Shown piece by piece: positions 50,125 to 60,064 of a DNA stretch of 64,000 nt (position 1 is the stretch's first letter; every line of letters begins with the position of its first letter). The notes under the pieces are model-generated. The model saw nothing but the letters and a program-made list of their open reading frames with translations, was not told the DNA's origin and searched no databases. The stretch is from Fusobacteriales bacterium. Its GTDB lineage: Bacteria > Fusobacteriota > Fusobacteriia > Fusobacteriales > Fusobacteriaceae. The translations under genes were made by a program, and so were the position numbers. The DNA is taken from NCBI GenBank assembly GCA_020063625.1, contig JAICDD010000002.1, forward strand, positions 23,345-87,344. Direction: 5' to 3'.

Positions 50125-50840
50125 ATCGCCAAAGGCGAAATAGAAAAAATTACACGAAGAACACAAAGATAGAAAAGAGAACCACAAAGATATAAAAATT
50201 AGTAAAAAGTAAGAAGTTAAAAGTAAGAAATGAGAAAAATTTAAAAATCAACGCAGAGGAACAGAGTAATCAAAGTATCGCAGAGAAAAATAATAAATAA
50301 AATTAGCCACGGATTACGCGGATTAAAAAATTACACGAAGAACACAAAGGTAAAAAAACAGAACCACAAAGAAATAAAAATTAGTAAGAAGTAAGAAGTG
50401 AAAAGTAAGAAGTGAGCAGTGAGAATATTTAAAATCAACGCAGAGGAACAGAGTAATCAAAGTATCACAGAGGAAATAAAAAAATCTTAGTGGTCCTTAG
50501 TGCTTTTCTTCGTGCACTTTGTGTAACAAAAAATTTATGTGACATCCTGTGTAAATCTCGTGGTTTCAAAAAATTTAAAGAACCTAAAGGGTTCTTTTTT
50601 TTTGAAGAAAAATAAGTTACACGAAGAGCACAAAGATAGAAAAATCAGAACCACAAAGAAAAAACTTAGTGGTTCTTAGTGCTTTTCTCCGTGCTCTTTG
50701 TGTAACAAAAAATTCGAGTTCATTCGTGTAATACGTGACAAAAAAATCTAGTGTGATATCTTGTGTAAATCCCGTGGTTCCAAAATTCTATAAAAATCAA
50801 TACATCTCAGTGCCCTCTGAGTCTCTGTGCCGATTCTTAT
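50124..50840. repeat. Modular dispersed-repeat region, copy 2
   Basis: Two 'ttacacgaagaacacaaag' modules, two 'atcaacgcagaggaacagagtaatcaaagtatc' modules, 'agtaagaagtgagcagtgag', two 'cttagtgg..cttagtgcttttct.cgtgc.ctttgtgtaac' modules. Confidence 0.9.
50616..50706. repeat. Long nested hairpin inside repeat copy 2
   Basis: Outer arms GTTACACGAAGAGCACAAAG / CTCCGTGCTCTTTGTGTAAC; inner arms AGAACCAC / GTGGTTCT. Confidence 0.75.
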
Positions 50841-51064
50841 ATCCTAGTTCTGAAAAATAAAAAATTATATATTACTCATCTAAAAACCATTCAACAGTCA
50901 ATACATTTCCAAAAAAATTGAAAACATTAAATTCAATATAATTTGAAATTTTAATATTCGAAATAATATGAAGTGTTTAAACATTGTACATTTAGTAAGA
51001 AAAGAGTATATTTATATTAGAAAACATGTACTTGTAATATAAAATATTTTAAGGAGGAAAAGAG

Positions 51065-52963
51065 ATGAGTAATATGAGTATGTCTGCTAGTGCAGAAAAT
51101 CAAAGTTTAAAAGTTAAAGTGCAAGCTTTTGGAAGATTTCTTAGTGCAATGGTTATGCCAAATATAGGAGCATTTATAGCTTGGGGATTTATAACAGCGT
51201 TATTTATTCCAGTAGGATGGATGCCAAATGAAACTTTAGCAAAATTAGTTGGACCGATGATTACATATTTACTGCCTTTATTAATTGGATATAGTGGTGG
51301 TAAATTAGTAGGTGGAGAAAGAGGAGCAGTAGTTGGAGCAATTGCTACATCAGGAGTAATAATAGGAACATCTATTCCAATGTTTACAGGAGCAATGATT
51401 GCAGGACCACTTGGTGGATGGGCAATTAAAAAATTTGATGAAGCAGTAGATGGAAAAATTAAATCAGGATTTGAAATGTTAATAAATAACTTTTCAGCTG
51501 GAATAATAGGAATGATATTAGCATTATTTTTCTTTAAAGTAATAGGACCTGCAGTAGAAGTAGCAAGTCAAGGTCTAGGAAATGCTGTACAATTATTAGT
51601 AAAAATGAACTTATTACCATTAACATCAATTTTAGTAGAACCAGCAAAAATCTTATTTTTAAATAATGCAATTAATCATGGTGTATTTACTCCACTTGGA
51701 GTGCAACAAACAGCTGAACTTGGAAAATCATTATTCTTCTTTATAGAAGCTAACCCAGGACCAGGATTAGGAATCTTATTAGCTTACTGGATGTTTGGAA
51801 AAGGAACTGCAAAACAATCAGCACCAGGGGCAGTAATAATTCATTTCTTAGGTGGAATACATGAAATTTATTTCCCATATGTACTAATGAATCCATTATT
51901 AATAATAGCTGCAATACTTGGAGGAATGTCAGGAGTATTTACAAATGTAATATTAAAAGGTGGATTAATAGCTCCAGCAGCACCAGGAAGTATATTTGCA
52001 GCACTTGCAATGACTCCTAAAGGTGGGTTTGTAGCCACAATTGGTACAGTACTTGTATCTGCTACAGTTGCATTACTTGTATCAATGGTAATACTTAAAA
52101 AAGAAAAAGAAGTAGAAAATGATTTTGAAGCAGCAAATGCAAAAATGAAAGAATTAAAAAATAAAAAAGAAAACTCAACATTTGAAGCAAGAACATTAGA
52201 TTCATTAACAAATGTAAAAAGAATAGTTGTAGCTTGTGATGCTGGAATGGGCTCAAGTGCAATGGGAGCTAGTTTACTTAGAAAAAAAGTAAAAGCAGCT
52301 GGATTAGATATACATGTAACAAATTTAGCAATAAATAATTTAACAGAAGATATAGATATAGTTGTTACACATCAAGATTTAACAAGTAGAGCAAAAACAG
52401 TAGTAAAAACGCCAGTACATTTATCAATAAGTAATTTTATGGATGGAACTTTCTACGATAATTTAGTAGAAGAATTAAAAAAAAAACTAAATAAATCAGC
52501 AAATGTAGTAGAGGCAAATGAAGAGATAAAAACAGAAGATAATGGAATTTTAATAAAAGAGGGAATTACATTAGGACTAGCTTCAAAATCAAAAGAGGAA
52601 GCAATAAAAGAAGTAGGATTAAAAATGGCTAAATTAGGATATGTAGGAGAGGAATATTATAAGTACATGTTGGAAAGAGAAGAAAAATCAACTACTTATA
52701 TTGGAAATAATGTAGCAATACCACATGGGACATTAGAAGGAAAAGCACAAGTATTAAAAACAGGAATAGTTGTAAATCAATATCCTGAAGGAATAGATTT
52801 TGATGGTGAAAAAGCATATTTATTAATTGGTATAGCAGGTAAAAACAATGAACATGTGGACATCATTTCAAATATAGCAGATGTAATAGAAGATGAAGAT
52901 AAAGTTCTTGAATTAGCTAAAACAAAAAATATTGATGATATATACGATGTATTTTCAATTTAA
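51065..52963 (+). CDS. mtlA: PTS mannitol-specific EIICBA
   Basis: RFLSAMVMPNIGAFIAWGFITALFIPVGWMPNE, GGIHEIYFPYVLM, CDAGMGSSAMGAS, VAIPHGT. Confidence 0.95.
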   Translation: MSNMSMSASAENQSLKVKVQAFGRFLSAMVMPNIGAFIAWGFITALFIPVGWMPNETLAKLVGPMITYLLPLLIGYSGGKLVGGERGAVVGAIATSGVIIGTSIPMFTGAMIAGPLGGWAIKKFDEAVDGKIKSGFEMLINNFSAGIIGMILALFFFKVIGPAVEVASQGLGNAVQLLVKMNLLPLTSILVEPAKILFLNNAINHGVFTPLGVQQTAELGKSLFFFIEANPGPGLGILLAYWMFGKGTAKQSAPGAVIIHFLGGIHEIYFPYVLMNPLLIIAAILGGMSGVFTNVILKGGLIAPAAPGSIFAALAMTPKGGFVATIGTVLVSATVALLVSMVILKKEKEVENDFEAANAKMKELKNKKENSTFEARTLDSLTNVKRIVVACDAGMGSSAMGASLLRKKVKAAGLDIHVTNLAINNLTEDIDIVVTHQDLTSRAKTVVKTPVHLSISNFMDGTFYDNLVEELKKKLNKSANVVEANEEIKTEDNGILIKEGITLGLASKSKEEAIKEVGLKMAKLGYVGEEYYKYMLEREEKSTTYIGNNVAIPHGTLEGKAQVLKTGIVVNQYPEGIDFDGEKAYLLIGIAGKNNEHVDIISNIADVIEDEDKVLELAKTKNIDDIYDVFSI

Positions 52964-52982
52964 CACTTCTTATTAAAGGAAT

Positions 52983-53048
52983 TGGGAGACCGAAAAGCTA
53001 ATTTCTATTAATAAATTTTTTAGAAATACTTTTTGGTTACTCTTTTCC
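52983..53048 (+). terminator. Terminator-like element downstream of mtlA
   Basis: GGGAGACCGAAAAGCTAATTTCTATTAATAAATT...CTTTTTGGTTACTC; same family as 8120 and 43266. Confidence 0.5.
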
Positions 53049-53212
53049 AATAAAAATAGTATAAAAGGGAAAAATGATATTTCTGTTTTTTAAGTCGATA
53101 AGTCAGATAAAAATAGATTTTAATATATTTAATATAAAGAGCTATATATTAAATATATTAAAAAAATAAGGGAAAAAGATTAATAAATTTATATATAAAA
53201 GGAAAGGATATA

Positions 53213-53326
53213 ATGAAAATATATAAAAATAAAGAAATAAGTAGAGAAAGTAAAGAGAAAATAATAAAAAAAATTCGAAAATTTAAAAAAGTATTTAAGA
53301 GGGAAATTATAGAGATAAAAGGATAA
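53213..53326 (+). CDS. Small basic peptide candidate, 37 aa
   Basis: MKIYKNKEISRESKEKIIKKIRKFKKVFKREIIEIKG; AAAGGAAAGG RBS; between mtlA and mtlD. Confidence 0.4.
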   Translation: MKIYKNKEISRESKEKIIKKIRKFKKVFKREIIEIKG

Positions 53327-53376
53327 AAGAGAGAATAGGAATTTTAAAAATATTTATAGAAAGAAAGGTGGAAGAA

Positions 53377-54519
53377 ATGAAGGTAGCAATACAGTTTGGA
53401 GCAGGAAATATAGGAAGAGGATTTATAGGAAAATTACTTTCTAATTCAGGATATAAAGTATATTTTGTAGATATAAATAAAGAAATTATAAATGCATTAA
53501 AAGAAAAAAAAGAATATACAGTAGAAGTAGTAGGAGAGAAAAAAGAAGAAATATTAGTAAAAAATGTAGATGGAGTATTATCAACTGATGAAACTACTTT
53601 AATAGAATTAATAAAAGAAGCTGAAATAATAACTACAGCAGTAGGACCAAATGTACTTGCAATTATCGCAAAAATAATAGCAAAAGGACTAGATGAAAGA
53701 AAAAAAGTAAATAATACTAATCCACTAAATATAATTGCATGTGAGAATATGATAAAAGCATCAGCATTTTTAAAAGAGGAAATAGAAAAATATATAGAAG
53801 AGGGAACAGATAAATTTATAGAAGATAATGTAGGATTTCCAAATTCAGCTGTAGATAGAATAGTACCACCAATGGAAAAAACAGATGATGTACTTAGAGT
53901 AAGAGTAGAAGAATTTAAAGAATGGATAGTAGATGAGACATTATTTAAAGGAGAAATTCCTAAAATTGAAGGAATGCAACTTACAGATAATTTAATGGCA
54001 TTTGTTGAAAGAAAATTATTTACATTAAATACAGGACATGCAATATGTGCTTATTTAGGGGTCCAAAAAGGATACAATACAATAAAAGAAAGTATTGAAG
54101 ATGAAGAAATAGAAAAAATGGTAAGAAATGCAATGAAAGAAAGTGGAGAAGTGCTTATAAAAAGATATGGATTTGATAGAGAAGCTCACTATAAATATAT
54201 AGATAAAATAATAAATAGATTTAAAAATCCATATTTAGTAGATGAAGTAAAAAGAGTAGGAAGACAACCACTTAGAAAATTAGGATTTAATGATAGACTA
54301 ATAAAACCACTAAGAGGAACACTTGAATATAATACAGAAAATAATTATATAATAAATGGTATAGTAGCGGCATTAAAATATAAAAATGAAGAAGATGAAC
54401 AAGCTAAAGAACTTCAAGAAAAAATAGCAACTAAAGATATAAAAGAAGTATTAAAAGAGATAACTCAATTAGAAGAGAATGATATAATAGAAAAAATAGC
54501 AGAAAAATATAGTGCATAA
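53377..54519 (+). CDS. mtlD: Mannitol-1-phosphate 5-dehydrogenase
   Basis: MKVAIQFGAGNIGRGFIGKLLSNSGYKVYFVD, NTGHAICAYLG; start trimmed to ATG after AAAGGTGG. Confidence 0.95.
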   Translation: MKVAIQFGAGNIGRGFIGKLLSNSGYKVYFVDINKEIINALKEKKEYTVEVVGEKKEEILVKNVDGVLSTDETTLIELIKEAEIITTAVGPNVLAIIAKIIAKGLDERKKVNNTNPLNIIACENMIKASAFLKEEIEKYIEEGTDKFIEDNVGFPNSAVDRIVPPMEKTDDVLRVRVEEFKEWIVDETLFKGEIPKIEGMQLTDNLMAFVERKLFTLNTGHAICAYLGVQKGYNTIKESIEDEEIEKMVRNAMKESGEVLIKRYGFDREAHYKYIDKIINRFKNPYLVDEVKRVGRQPLRKLGFNDRLIKPLRGTLEYNTENNYIINGIVAALKYKNEEDEQAKELQEKIATKDIKEVLKEITQLEENDIIEKIAEKYSA

Positions 54520-54674
54520 ATATTAATTTAATAAAAGTTTTGAAGAAAGAGTAGAAAAAATTTAATAAAATATAAAAATTCATAATATGTAAAAATAAAC
54601 TTTAACAAACCCTAAAAACCCTTTATTTTTCAATTTAAAACTCTCTTTCTTCACTTTTATATATAAAGGTGGTA

Positions 54675-54983
54675 ATGAAAATGAATATAGAAAATACGGC
54701 AATGGATATAGTAAATGAAGCTATTGAAATAAAACAACTTGCTTTTAAAGCACTTCGAGCATTACATGAAAATAATATAGAAAATGCAAAGAAAAATATA
54801 AAAAAAGCAGAAGAAAAAGTACTGTCAGCACATAGAATGCAAACAGATATTATTTTTAAAGAAAGTGATGGAGAAAAAGTAGATGTAAATGTTTTTCTTA
54901 TTCATGCACAAGACCATTTAATGGCAGCAATTTTAGCAAAAGATTTAGTAAAAGAGTTTGTAGAAATTTTTGGAAATAAATAA
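54675..54983 (+). CDS. PTS lactose/cellobiose-type EIIA component
   Basis: AHRMQTDIIFKE...LIHAQDHLMAAILAKDLVKEFVEIF; phosphorylatable His context present. Confidence 0.9.
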   Translation: MKMNIENTAMDIVNEAIEIKQLAFKALRALHENNIENAKKNIKKAEEKVLSAHRMQTDIIFKESDGEKVDVNVFLIHAQDHLMAAILAKDLVKEFVEIFGNK

Positions 54984-54987
54984 TTAT

Positions 54988-55027
54988 AAAAAAGCGACTA
55001 AAAAATTAATTTCTAGTCGCTTTTTTA
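54988..55027. terminator. Intrinsic terminator between convergent genes
   Basis: AAAAAAGCGACTA...TAGTCGCTTTTTT. Confidence 0.88.
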
Positions 55028-55029
55028 TA

Positions 55030-55908
55030 TTAATTTTCAAATGGATTAAACCAATATTCTTTAATATCTAAAGGTGTATCAGGTGGTAAAAAAGGATTTG
55101 GAATTTCAATAATTTTTCTATTACTTAAATTAGATTTTTTTATATCATCTAAATAATATTTATTAAAAATTTCATCAAGTTTACCATTTTTAGAAATAAT
55201 CTTCATTCCTTCTTTAAGTCGATTAGCTAGTCGTGGTTCTTGTTTTGATACAAAAATATATACAGGAGTAACAATTTTAAGTAATAAAGTTTTTTCAATA
55301 ACAATATTATTTAATCTATTTTTTACAAGTAAATCATATTCTGAATAAATTTCATTTACTCCTCTAGGTAAACCAGAAAATCTATGTGAATTAAGCATTG
55401 AAAATAAGGCATCATAATCAGTACCTAATACAAGATTAAAATTATTTTTTCTTAAAATTTCTGTAGTTGACCATCCCAATCTGGTACCTATTTTTATTTT
55501 TTTTAAATCATCTAATGTTTCAACATTTTTAAAAAGTTCAATATCATCTTTATGAATTAATAAAATTCTATAATTTAATAATCCTTTTCGTATAGGAATG
55601 CGAATAGGTATTGTTTCCCTTTCCCATTCTAGATTAGTAACAGCAACAAAAGTATTTAAAAGTTCTCCACTTTTCATTAATTGTCTTGCTCTTATATTGT
55701 TAACTCTATCTGAAATAAGAGAAGTTATTATGTATTTCCCATATTTTTCTTTTGTAACCTCCATTGCTTTAGTCAATATTTCTAATTTTTGAGCCATTCG
55801 GACATCATTTGCCACCTGTCCACTTTCAAATTTTATTGTATCAAGAGCTTTTATATTTATATAAAAAAAGCTATAAATTAATATTAGATAAATCAATCTT
55901 TTTTTCAT
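55030..55908 (-). CDS. Periplasmic substrate-binding-domain protein (SBP_bac_3-like), solitary
   Basis: Signal peptide; VETLDDLKKIKIGTRLGWSTTEIL...KEGMKIISKNGKLDEIFNKYY. Confidence 0.7.
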   Translation of the reverse strand: MKKRLIYLILIYSFFYINIKALDTIKFESGQVANDVRMAQKLEILTKAMEVTKEKYGKYIITSLISDRVNNIRARQLMKSGELLNTFVAVTNLEWERETIPIRIPIRKGLLNYRILLIHKDDIELFKNVETLDDLKKIKIGTRLGWSTTEILRKNNFNLVLGTDYDALFSMLNSHRFSGLPRGVNEIYSEYDLLVKNRLNNIVIEKTLLLKIVTPVYIFVSKQEPRLANRLKEGMKIISKNGKLDEIFNKYYLDDIKKSNLSNRKIIEIPNPFLPPDTPLDIKEYWFNPFEN

Positions 55909-55998
55909 AATTAATCACCTTACTGTTCATATTAAAAAAATATATTTGTATTTATATTATACACTATTGTCTTGTCATAAACCATAATAAATTTTAAG

Positions 55999-56043
55999 TT
56001 GATTTTTTATTTGTTTTATAGTATTATAGTTATAGGGGGTATA
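55999..56043 (+). promoter_or_regulatory. Promoter with possible copper-repressor operator upstream of cop locus
   Basis: TTGATT-17 nt-TATTAT, then TATAGGGGGTATA. Confidence 0.45.
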
Positions 56044-56110
56044 TCTATAATGTTATAAAATAAGTTAATTATAAAAAACTTGATTGAATTTATAAAATTA
56101 AGGAGTGAGT

Positions 56111-56250
56111 ATGATGTTTAAACTTTTTAAAAAATAAAAAAAGGATTTAATAAATTTATTAATGAAATGGCAGAAAGTAATGAAAAAAATTTTGGTAGTG
56201 GAAAAATGGATTGTTGTGATTTGAATAAAGAAGAAAAAATAAAAAAATAA
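56111..56250 (+). pseudogene. Small Cys-pair ('DCC') protein upstream of copA, frameshifted in a poly-A tract
   Basis: MMFKLFKK* then KKGFNKFINEMAESNEKNFGSGKMDCCDLNKEEKIKK in another frame; one extra A in the 6-A run 56129-56134 restores the frame. Confidence 0.65.
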
Positions 56251-56320
56251 AAAAGGGAAAAAATAAAAAAAATATATAAAAAGAGTAGATTATTAATTAA
56301 AGAGTAATAAATTGGAGGAA

Positions 56321-58807
56321 ATGATGAGTGAAAAAAAAGAGTTTAATGTCATAGGGATGACATGTAGTGCCTGTGCAAATAATATTGAAAGACGTTTAAA
56401 AAAAATAGATGGAATAGAAAGTGCTAATGTAAATTTTGCTATTGAAAAGCTAAATATAGTTTTTGATGAAACTAAAGTAAAACAAGAGGATATAATAAAT
56501 GCAGTAAAAAAAGGTGGGTATGATTTAGAAGAAGAGAAAAAAACAAGAAATGTAACAATTCCTATTGATGGAATGACTTGTACAGCATGTGCTACTGCAA
56601 TAGAAAGAAGAGTAGGGAAATTAGAGGGAGTAGAAAATATAACAGTAAATTTTGCTACTGAAAAAGCAGTAATTAATTATAATAGTGATATTACTAGATT
56701 ATCTGATATAAAAAATACAATAAAAAAAGCAGGATATACACCACTTGAAATAGATAAATCTGACGAAATAGATGCCGATAAATTGAGAAAAGAAAAAGAA
56801 AGAAAAATATTATGGCAAAAATTTATAACTGCTACAACATTTGCAATACCACTATTATATATAGCAATGGGACATATGATAGGATTACCAATTCCTAAAA
56901 TAATAAATCCACATTATCATCCAGTATATTTTGCTTTAATTCAATTAATATTGACAATACCTATTGTAATTGCAGGAAATAAATTTTATATTAATGGATA
57001 TAGAAATTTAATAAAAAGAGAACCTAATATGGATACACTTGTAGCATTAGGTACGTCAGCAGCAATTCTTTATGGAGTATATGCAACATTTGAAATAATA
57101 AATGGAAAATTAGAATTTGCAAATGATTTATATTTTGAAAGTGCAGGAGTTATAATAGCTTTTATTTTATTAGGTAAATATCTAGAAACTGTAACAAAAG
57201 GAAAAACATCTGATGCAATAAAAAAATTAATGGGATTACAGCCTAAAACTGCACTTGTAATAAAAGATAATGAAGAAATAGAAATACCAATAGATGAAGT
57301 AGAAGTAGGAGATATAATTTTAGTAAAACCTGGTGAAAAAATACCAGTAGATGGTATAATAGTAGAGGGAAATACCTCAGTAGATGAAGCTATGTTAACT
57401 GGTGAAAGTATACCAGTAGAAAAAAATAAAGGTGATAAAGTAATAGGTGCATCAATAAATAAAAATGGTACTATAAAATTTAGGGCTGCAAAAGTAGGAA
57501 AAGATACAGCCCTTTCTCAAATAATAAAATTAGTAGAAGAAGCTCAAGGTTCAAAAGCACCAATAGCAAAAATGGCAGATATAATATCTGGATATTTTGT
57601 ACCAATAGTTATTTCAATAGCTATTATATCTGGATTAATATGGTATTTTAGTGGAGCATCACCAGTATTTTCACTTACTATATTTATTGCAGTACTTGTA
57701 ATAGCGTGTCCTTGTGCACTTGGATTAGCTACCCCTACAGCTATTATGGTAGGAACTGGAAAAGGCGCAGAAAATGGAGTATTATTTAAAAATGGTGGAG
57801 CTTTAGAATTGACTCATAAATTGAATACAATAGTATTTGATAAAACAGGAACTATTACAGAAGGAAAACCAGTAGTTACTGATATAATCGTAGCAGATAA
57901 TTATACAAAAAATGAGATATTATCAATAGCAGCATCAGCTGAAAAAGGTTCAGAACATCCTTTAGGAGAAGCGATAGTAAAAGAAGCAGAAAATAAAAAT
58001 ATCTCTTTAAAAAAAGTAGATAAATTTATAGCTATACCAGGTCATGGTATAGAAGTAATAATAGAAAATAAAGATATATACTTGGGAAATAAAAAATTAA
58101 TGATAGAAAAAAATATAGAAATTACTTTAGAAAATGAATCTGATAGATTAGCTGCAGAAGGTAAAACACCTATGTATATCTCTATTGATGGAAATTTAGC
58201 GGGAATAATCGCAGTAGCAGATACAGTAAAACCATCAAGTAAAGATGCAATAAGAAAATTACATGATTTAGGTATAAAAGTAGCTATGATAACAGGGGAT
58301 AATAGAAAAACAGCAGATGCAATAGCAAAACAAGTAGGGATAGATATAGTATTAGCTGAAGTATTACCACAAGATAAGGCAAATGAAGTAAAAAAATTAC
58401 AAGAAACAGGAGATAAAGTAGCAATGGTAGGAGATGGGATAAATGATGCTCCGGCACTAGCTCAAGCAGATGTAGGAATAGCAATAGGTAGTGGTACTGA
58501 TGTAGCAATGGAATCAGCAGATATTGTACTTATGAAAAGTGACCTTGAAGATGTTGTAACTGCAATTGAGCTTAGTAAAGCTACAATTAGAAATATAAAA
58601 CAAAATCTATTTTGGGCATTTGGATATAATACATTAGGAATTCCAATAGCAGCAGGGGTATTGTATGCTTTTGGAGGACCAAAATTAAATCCAATGATAG
58701 CAGGAGCAGCAATGGCGTTTAGTTCTGTATCAGTAGTAACAAATGCACTAAGATTAAAAGGTTTTAAACCTACAGGTTTTAAACCTTCACATAAAAAACT
58801 AATCTAA
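56321..58807 (+). CDS. copA: Copper-translocating P-type ATPase
   Basis: Two HMA domains ([28 protein letters not shown]), CPC ([14 protein letters not shown]), [17 protein letters not shown]. Confidence 0.97.
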   Translation: MMSEKKEFNVIGMTCSACANNIERRLKKIDGIESANVNFAIEKLNIVFDETKVKQEDIINAVKKGGYDLEEEKKTRNVTIPIDGMTCTACATAIERRVGKLEGVENITVNFATEKAVINYNSDITRLSDIKNTIKKAGYTPLEIDKSDEIDADKLRKEKERKILWQKFITATTFAIPLLYIAMGHMIGLPIPKIINPHYHPVYFALIQLILTIPIVIAGNKFYINGYRNLIKREPNMDTLVALGTSAAILYGVYATFEIINGKLEFANDLYFESAGVIIAFILLGKYLETVTKGKTSDAIKKLMGLQPKTALVIKDNEEIEIPIDEVEVGDIILVKPGEKIPVDGIIVEGNTSVDEAMLTGESIPVEKNKGDKVIGASINKNGTIKFRAAKVGKDTALSQIIKLVEEAQGSKAPIAKMADIISGYFVPIVISIAIISGLIWYFSGASPVFSLTIFIAVLVIACPCALGLATPTAIMVGTGKGAENGVLFKNGGALELTHKLNTIVFDKTGTITEGKPVVTDIIVADNYTKNEILSIAASAEKGSEHPLGEAIVKEAENKNISLKKVDKFIAIPGHGIEVIIENKDIYLGNKKLMIEKNIEITLENESDRLAAEGKTPMYISIDGNLAGIIAVADTVKPSSKDAIRKLHDLGIKVAMITGDNRKTADAIAKQVGIDIVLAEVLPQDKANEVKKLQETGDKVAMVGDGINDAPALAQADVGIAIGSGTDVAMESADIVLMKSDLEDVVTAIELSKATIRNIKQNLFWAFGYNTLGIPIAAGVLYAFGGPKLNPMIAGAAMAFSSVSVVTNALRLKGFKPTGFKPSHKKLI

Positions 58808-58825
58808 AGATAAGGAGTGATATAA

Positions 58826-59029
58826 ATGAAAAAAGAAGTAAAAATTGAAGGAATGAGTTGTGGACATTGTGTAATGCATGTAAAAGAAGCACTTAGTGAA
58901 TTAGATGGTGTAAATAATTTTGATGTAGAAATAGGAAAAGCAGTTATAGATGGAGATGTAAGTGATGATGCAATAAAAGCTGCTATAGATGAAGCAGGGT
59001 ATGATGTAGTAGAAATTATTACAAAATAA
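58826..59029 (+). CDS. copZ: Heavy-metal-associated copper chaperone (CopZ-like)
   Basis: VKIEGMSCGHCVMHVKEAL...GYDVVEI; 67 aa, downstream of copA. Confidence 0.9.
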   Translation: MKKEVKIEGMSCGHCVMHVKEALSELDGVNNFDVEIGKAVIDGDVSDDAIKAAIDEAGYDVVEIITK

Positions 59030-59050
59030 ATAGTTAATAAAATATATAAA

Positions 59051-59082
59051 ACGAGTTCTTTATTAAAAAAGGACTCGTTTTA
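59051..59082 (+). terminator. Intrinsic terminator (family copy 3, diverged)
   Basis: ACGAGTtCTTTATTAAAAAAGgACTCGTTTT. Confidence 0.7.
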
Positions 59083-59084
59083 AA

Positions 59085-59395
59085 TTTAGCACAAAGGAAA
59101 ATATGGGAGCACTAGATGCACACAGGATAAAAAATTGACAATGGCAAATGGATAATTAGTGAAAAGTAAGAAGTAAGCAGTGAGAAGTGAAAAGAATAAA
59201 ATAGCACATTTTCAGAGGAGATTAGATTTTCTTGATAAATGCGTTACACGAAGAATACAAAGAATAGAAAAATCAGAACCACAAAGAAAAAACTTAGAGG
59301 TTCTTAGTATTTTTCTTCGTGTTCTTTGTATAACAAAAAATTCGAGTTCATTCGTGCAATTTGTGACTAAAAATCTAGTGGTTTTAAAATTTAAT
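59085..59395. repeat. Modular dispersed-repeat region, copy 3
   Basis: attgacaatggcaaatggataatta, agtaagaagtaagcagtgagaagtg, gttacacgaagaatacaaag...cttcgtgttctttgtataacaaaaaattcgagttcattcgtg. Confidence 0.9.
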
Positions 59396-59489
59396 TAAAA
59401 AAGAAAATTAAAACTATGAAATAGATGAGGATATAGAAATATAAAAAATAATATTAAAAAAACAAGAAATATCTAATTATTAGTATTGA

Positions 59490-59530
59490 AAATCTCTTTA
59501 TATATTTAATATAAAGAGATTTTTTTTATC
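59490..59530 (+). terminator. Intrinsic terminator-like hairpin
   Basis: AATCTCTTTATAT-ATTTA-ATATAAAGAGATTTTTTTTA. Confidence 0.75.
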
Positions 59531-60064
59531 TAAAAATTGAGACTTATAAAATTATTGACAATAGAAATAAAATGTATAAATGTTTGAAAAAAAATTAACA
59601 AAATAATATTTATAGTGATTAATATAACTTTATATTTAAAAGTGCTGTTTATTTAATGGAGAAAAATACAAAAAATGAATTTCTATTAAAAGCAATTCAA
59701 TTTATAAATGATTTATTGTAAATAAATATATAATATATATTATACAAGTTGAGATCATTAAAAAAATTAAGTTTTAAAAAGAACAAAATGTGTTTTTATT
59801 AAAATTTAAAATAAAAATCAAACAATTTAAAAATAATTATATTATAAATATAATACAAATTTCAGAAAAAAAACACTATGAAAACTAAAAAAAATAATTT
59901 ACTATTTTAAAACTTCATGATATAATTTTTTTACAAAATAAGAGTAAATTAAAAAGGTTACAAAAATACTATTATTATTTATTTTTTGTAAACGAGAAAT
60001 TAATGGTTACTTTAATTTTTTAAAAAGGTGTATTTCAAAAGGGAAAAAGATAGGGGAGAAAGAA

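Noticed and set aside
50124-50840. CRISPR-like array
   Set aside because: Repeat units are unequal, partly inverted and not separated by uniform spacers; no cas genes
58284-58508. 74-aa Leu-rich minus-strand ORF
   Set aside because: Antisense to the conserved copA P-domain
59180-59398. 72-aa plus-strand ORF
   Set aside because: Repeat-derived (FLRVLCITKN), same reason as 13322-13504
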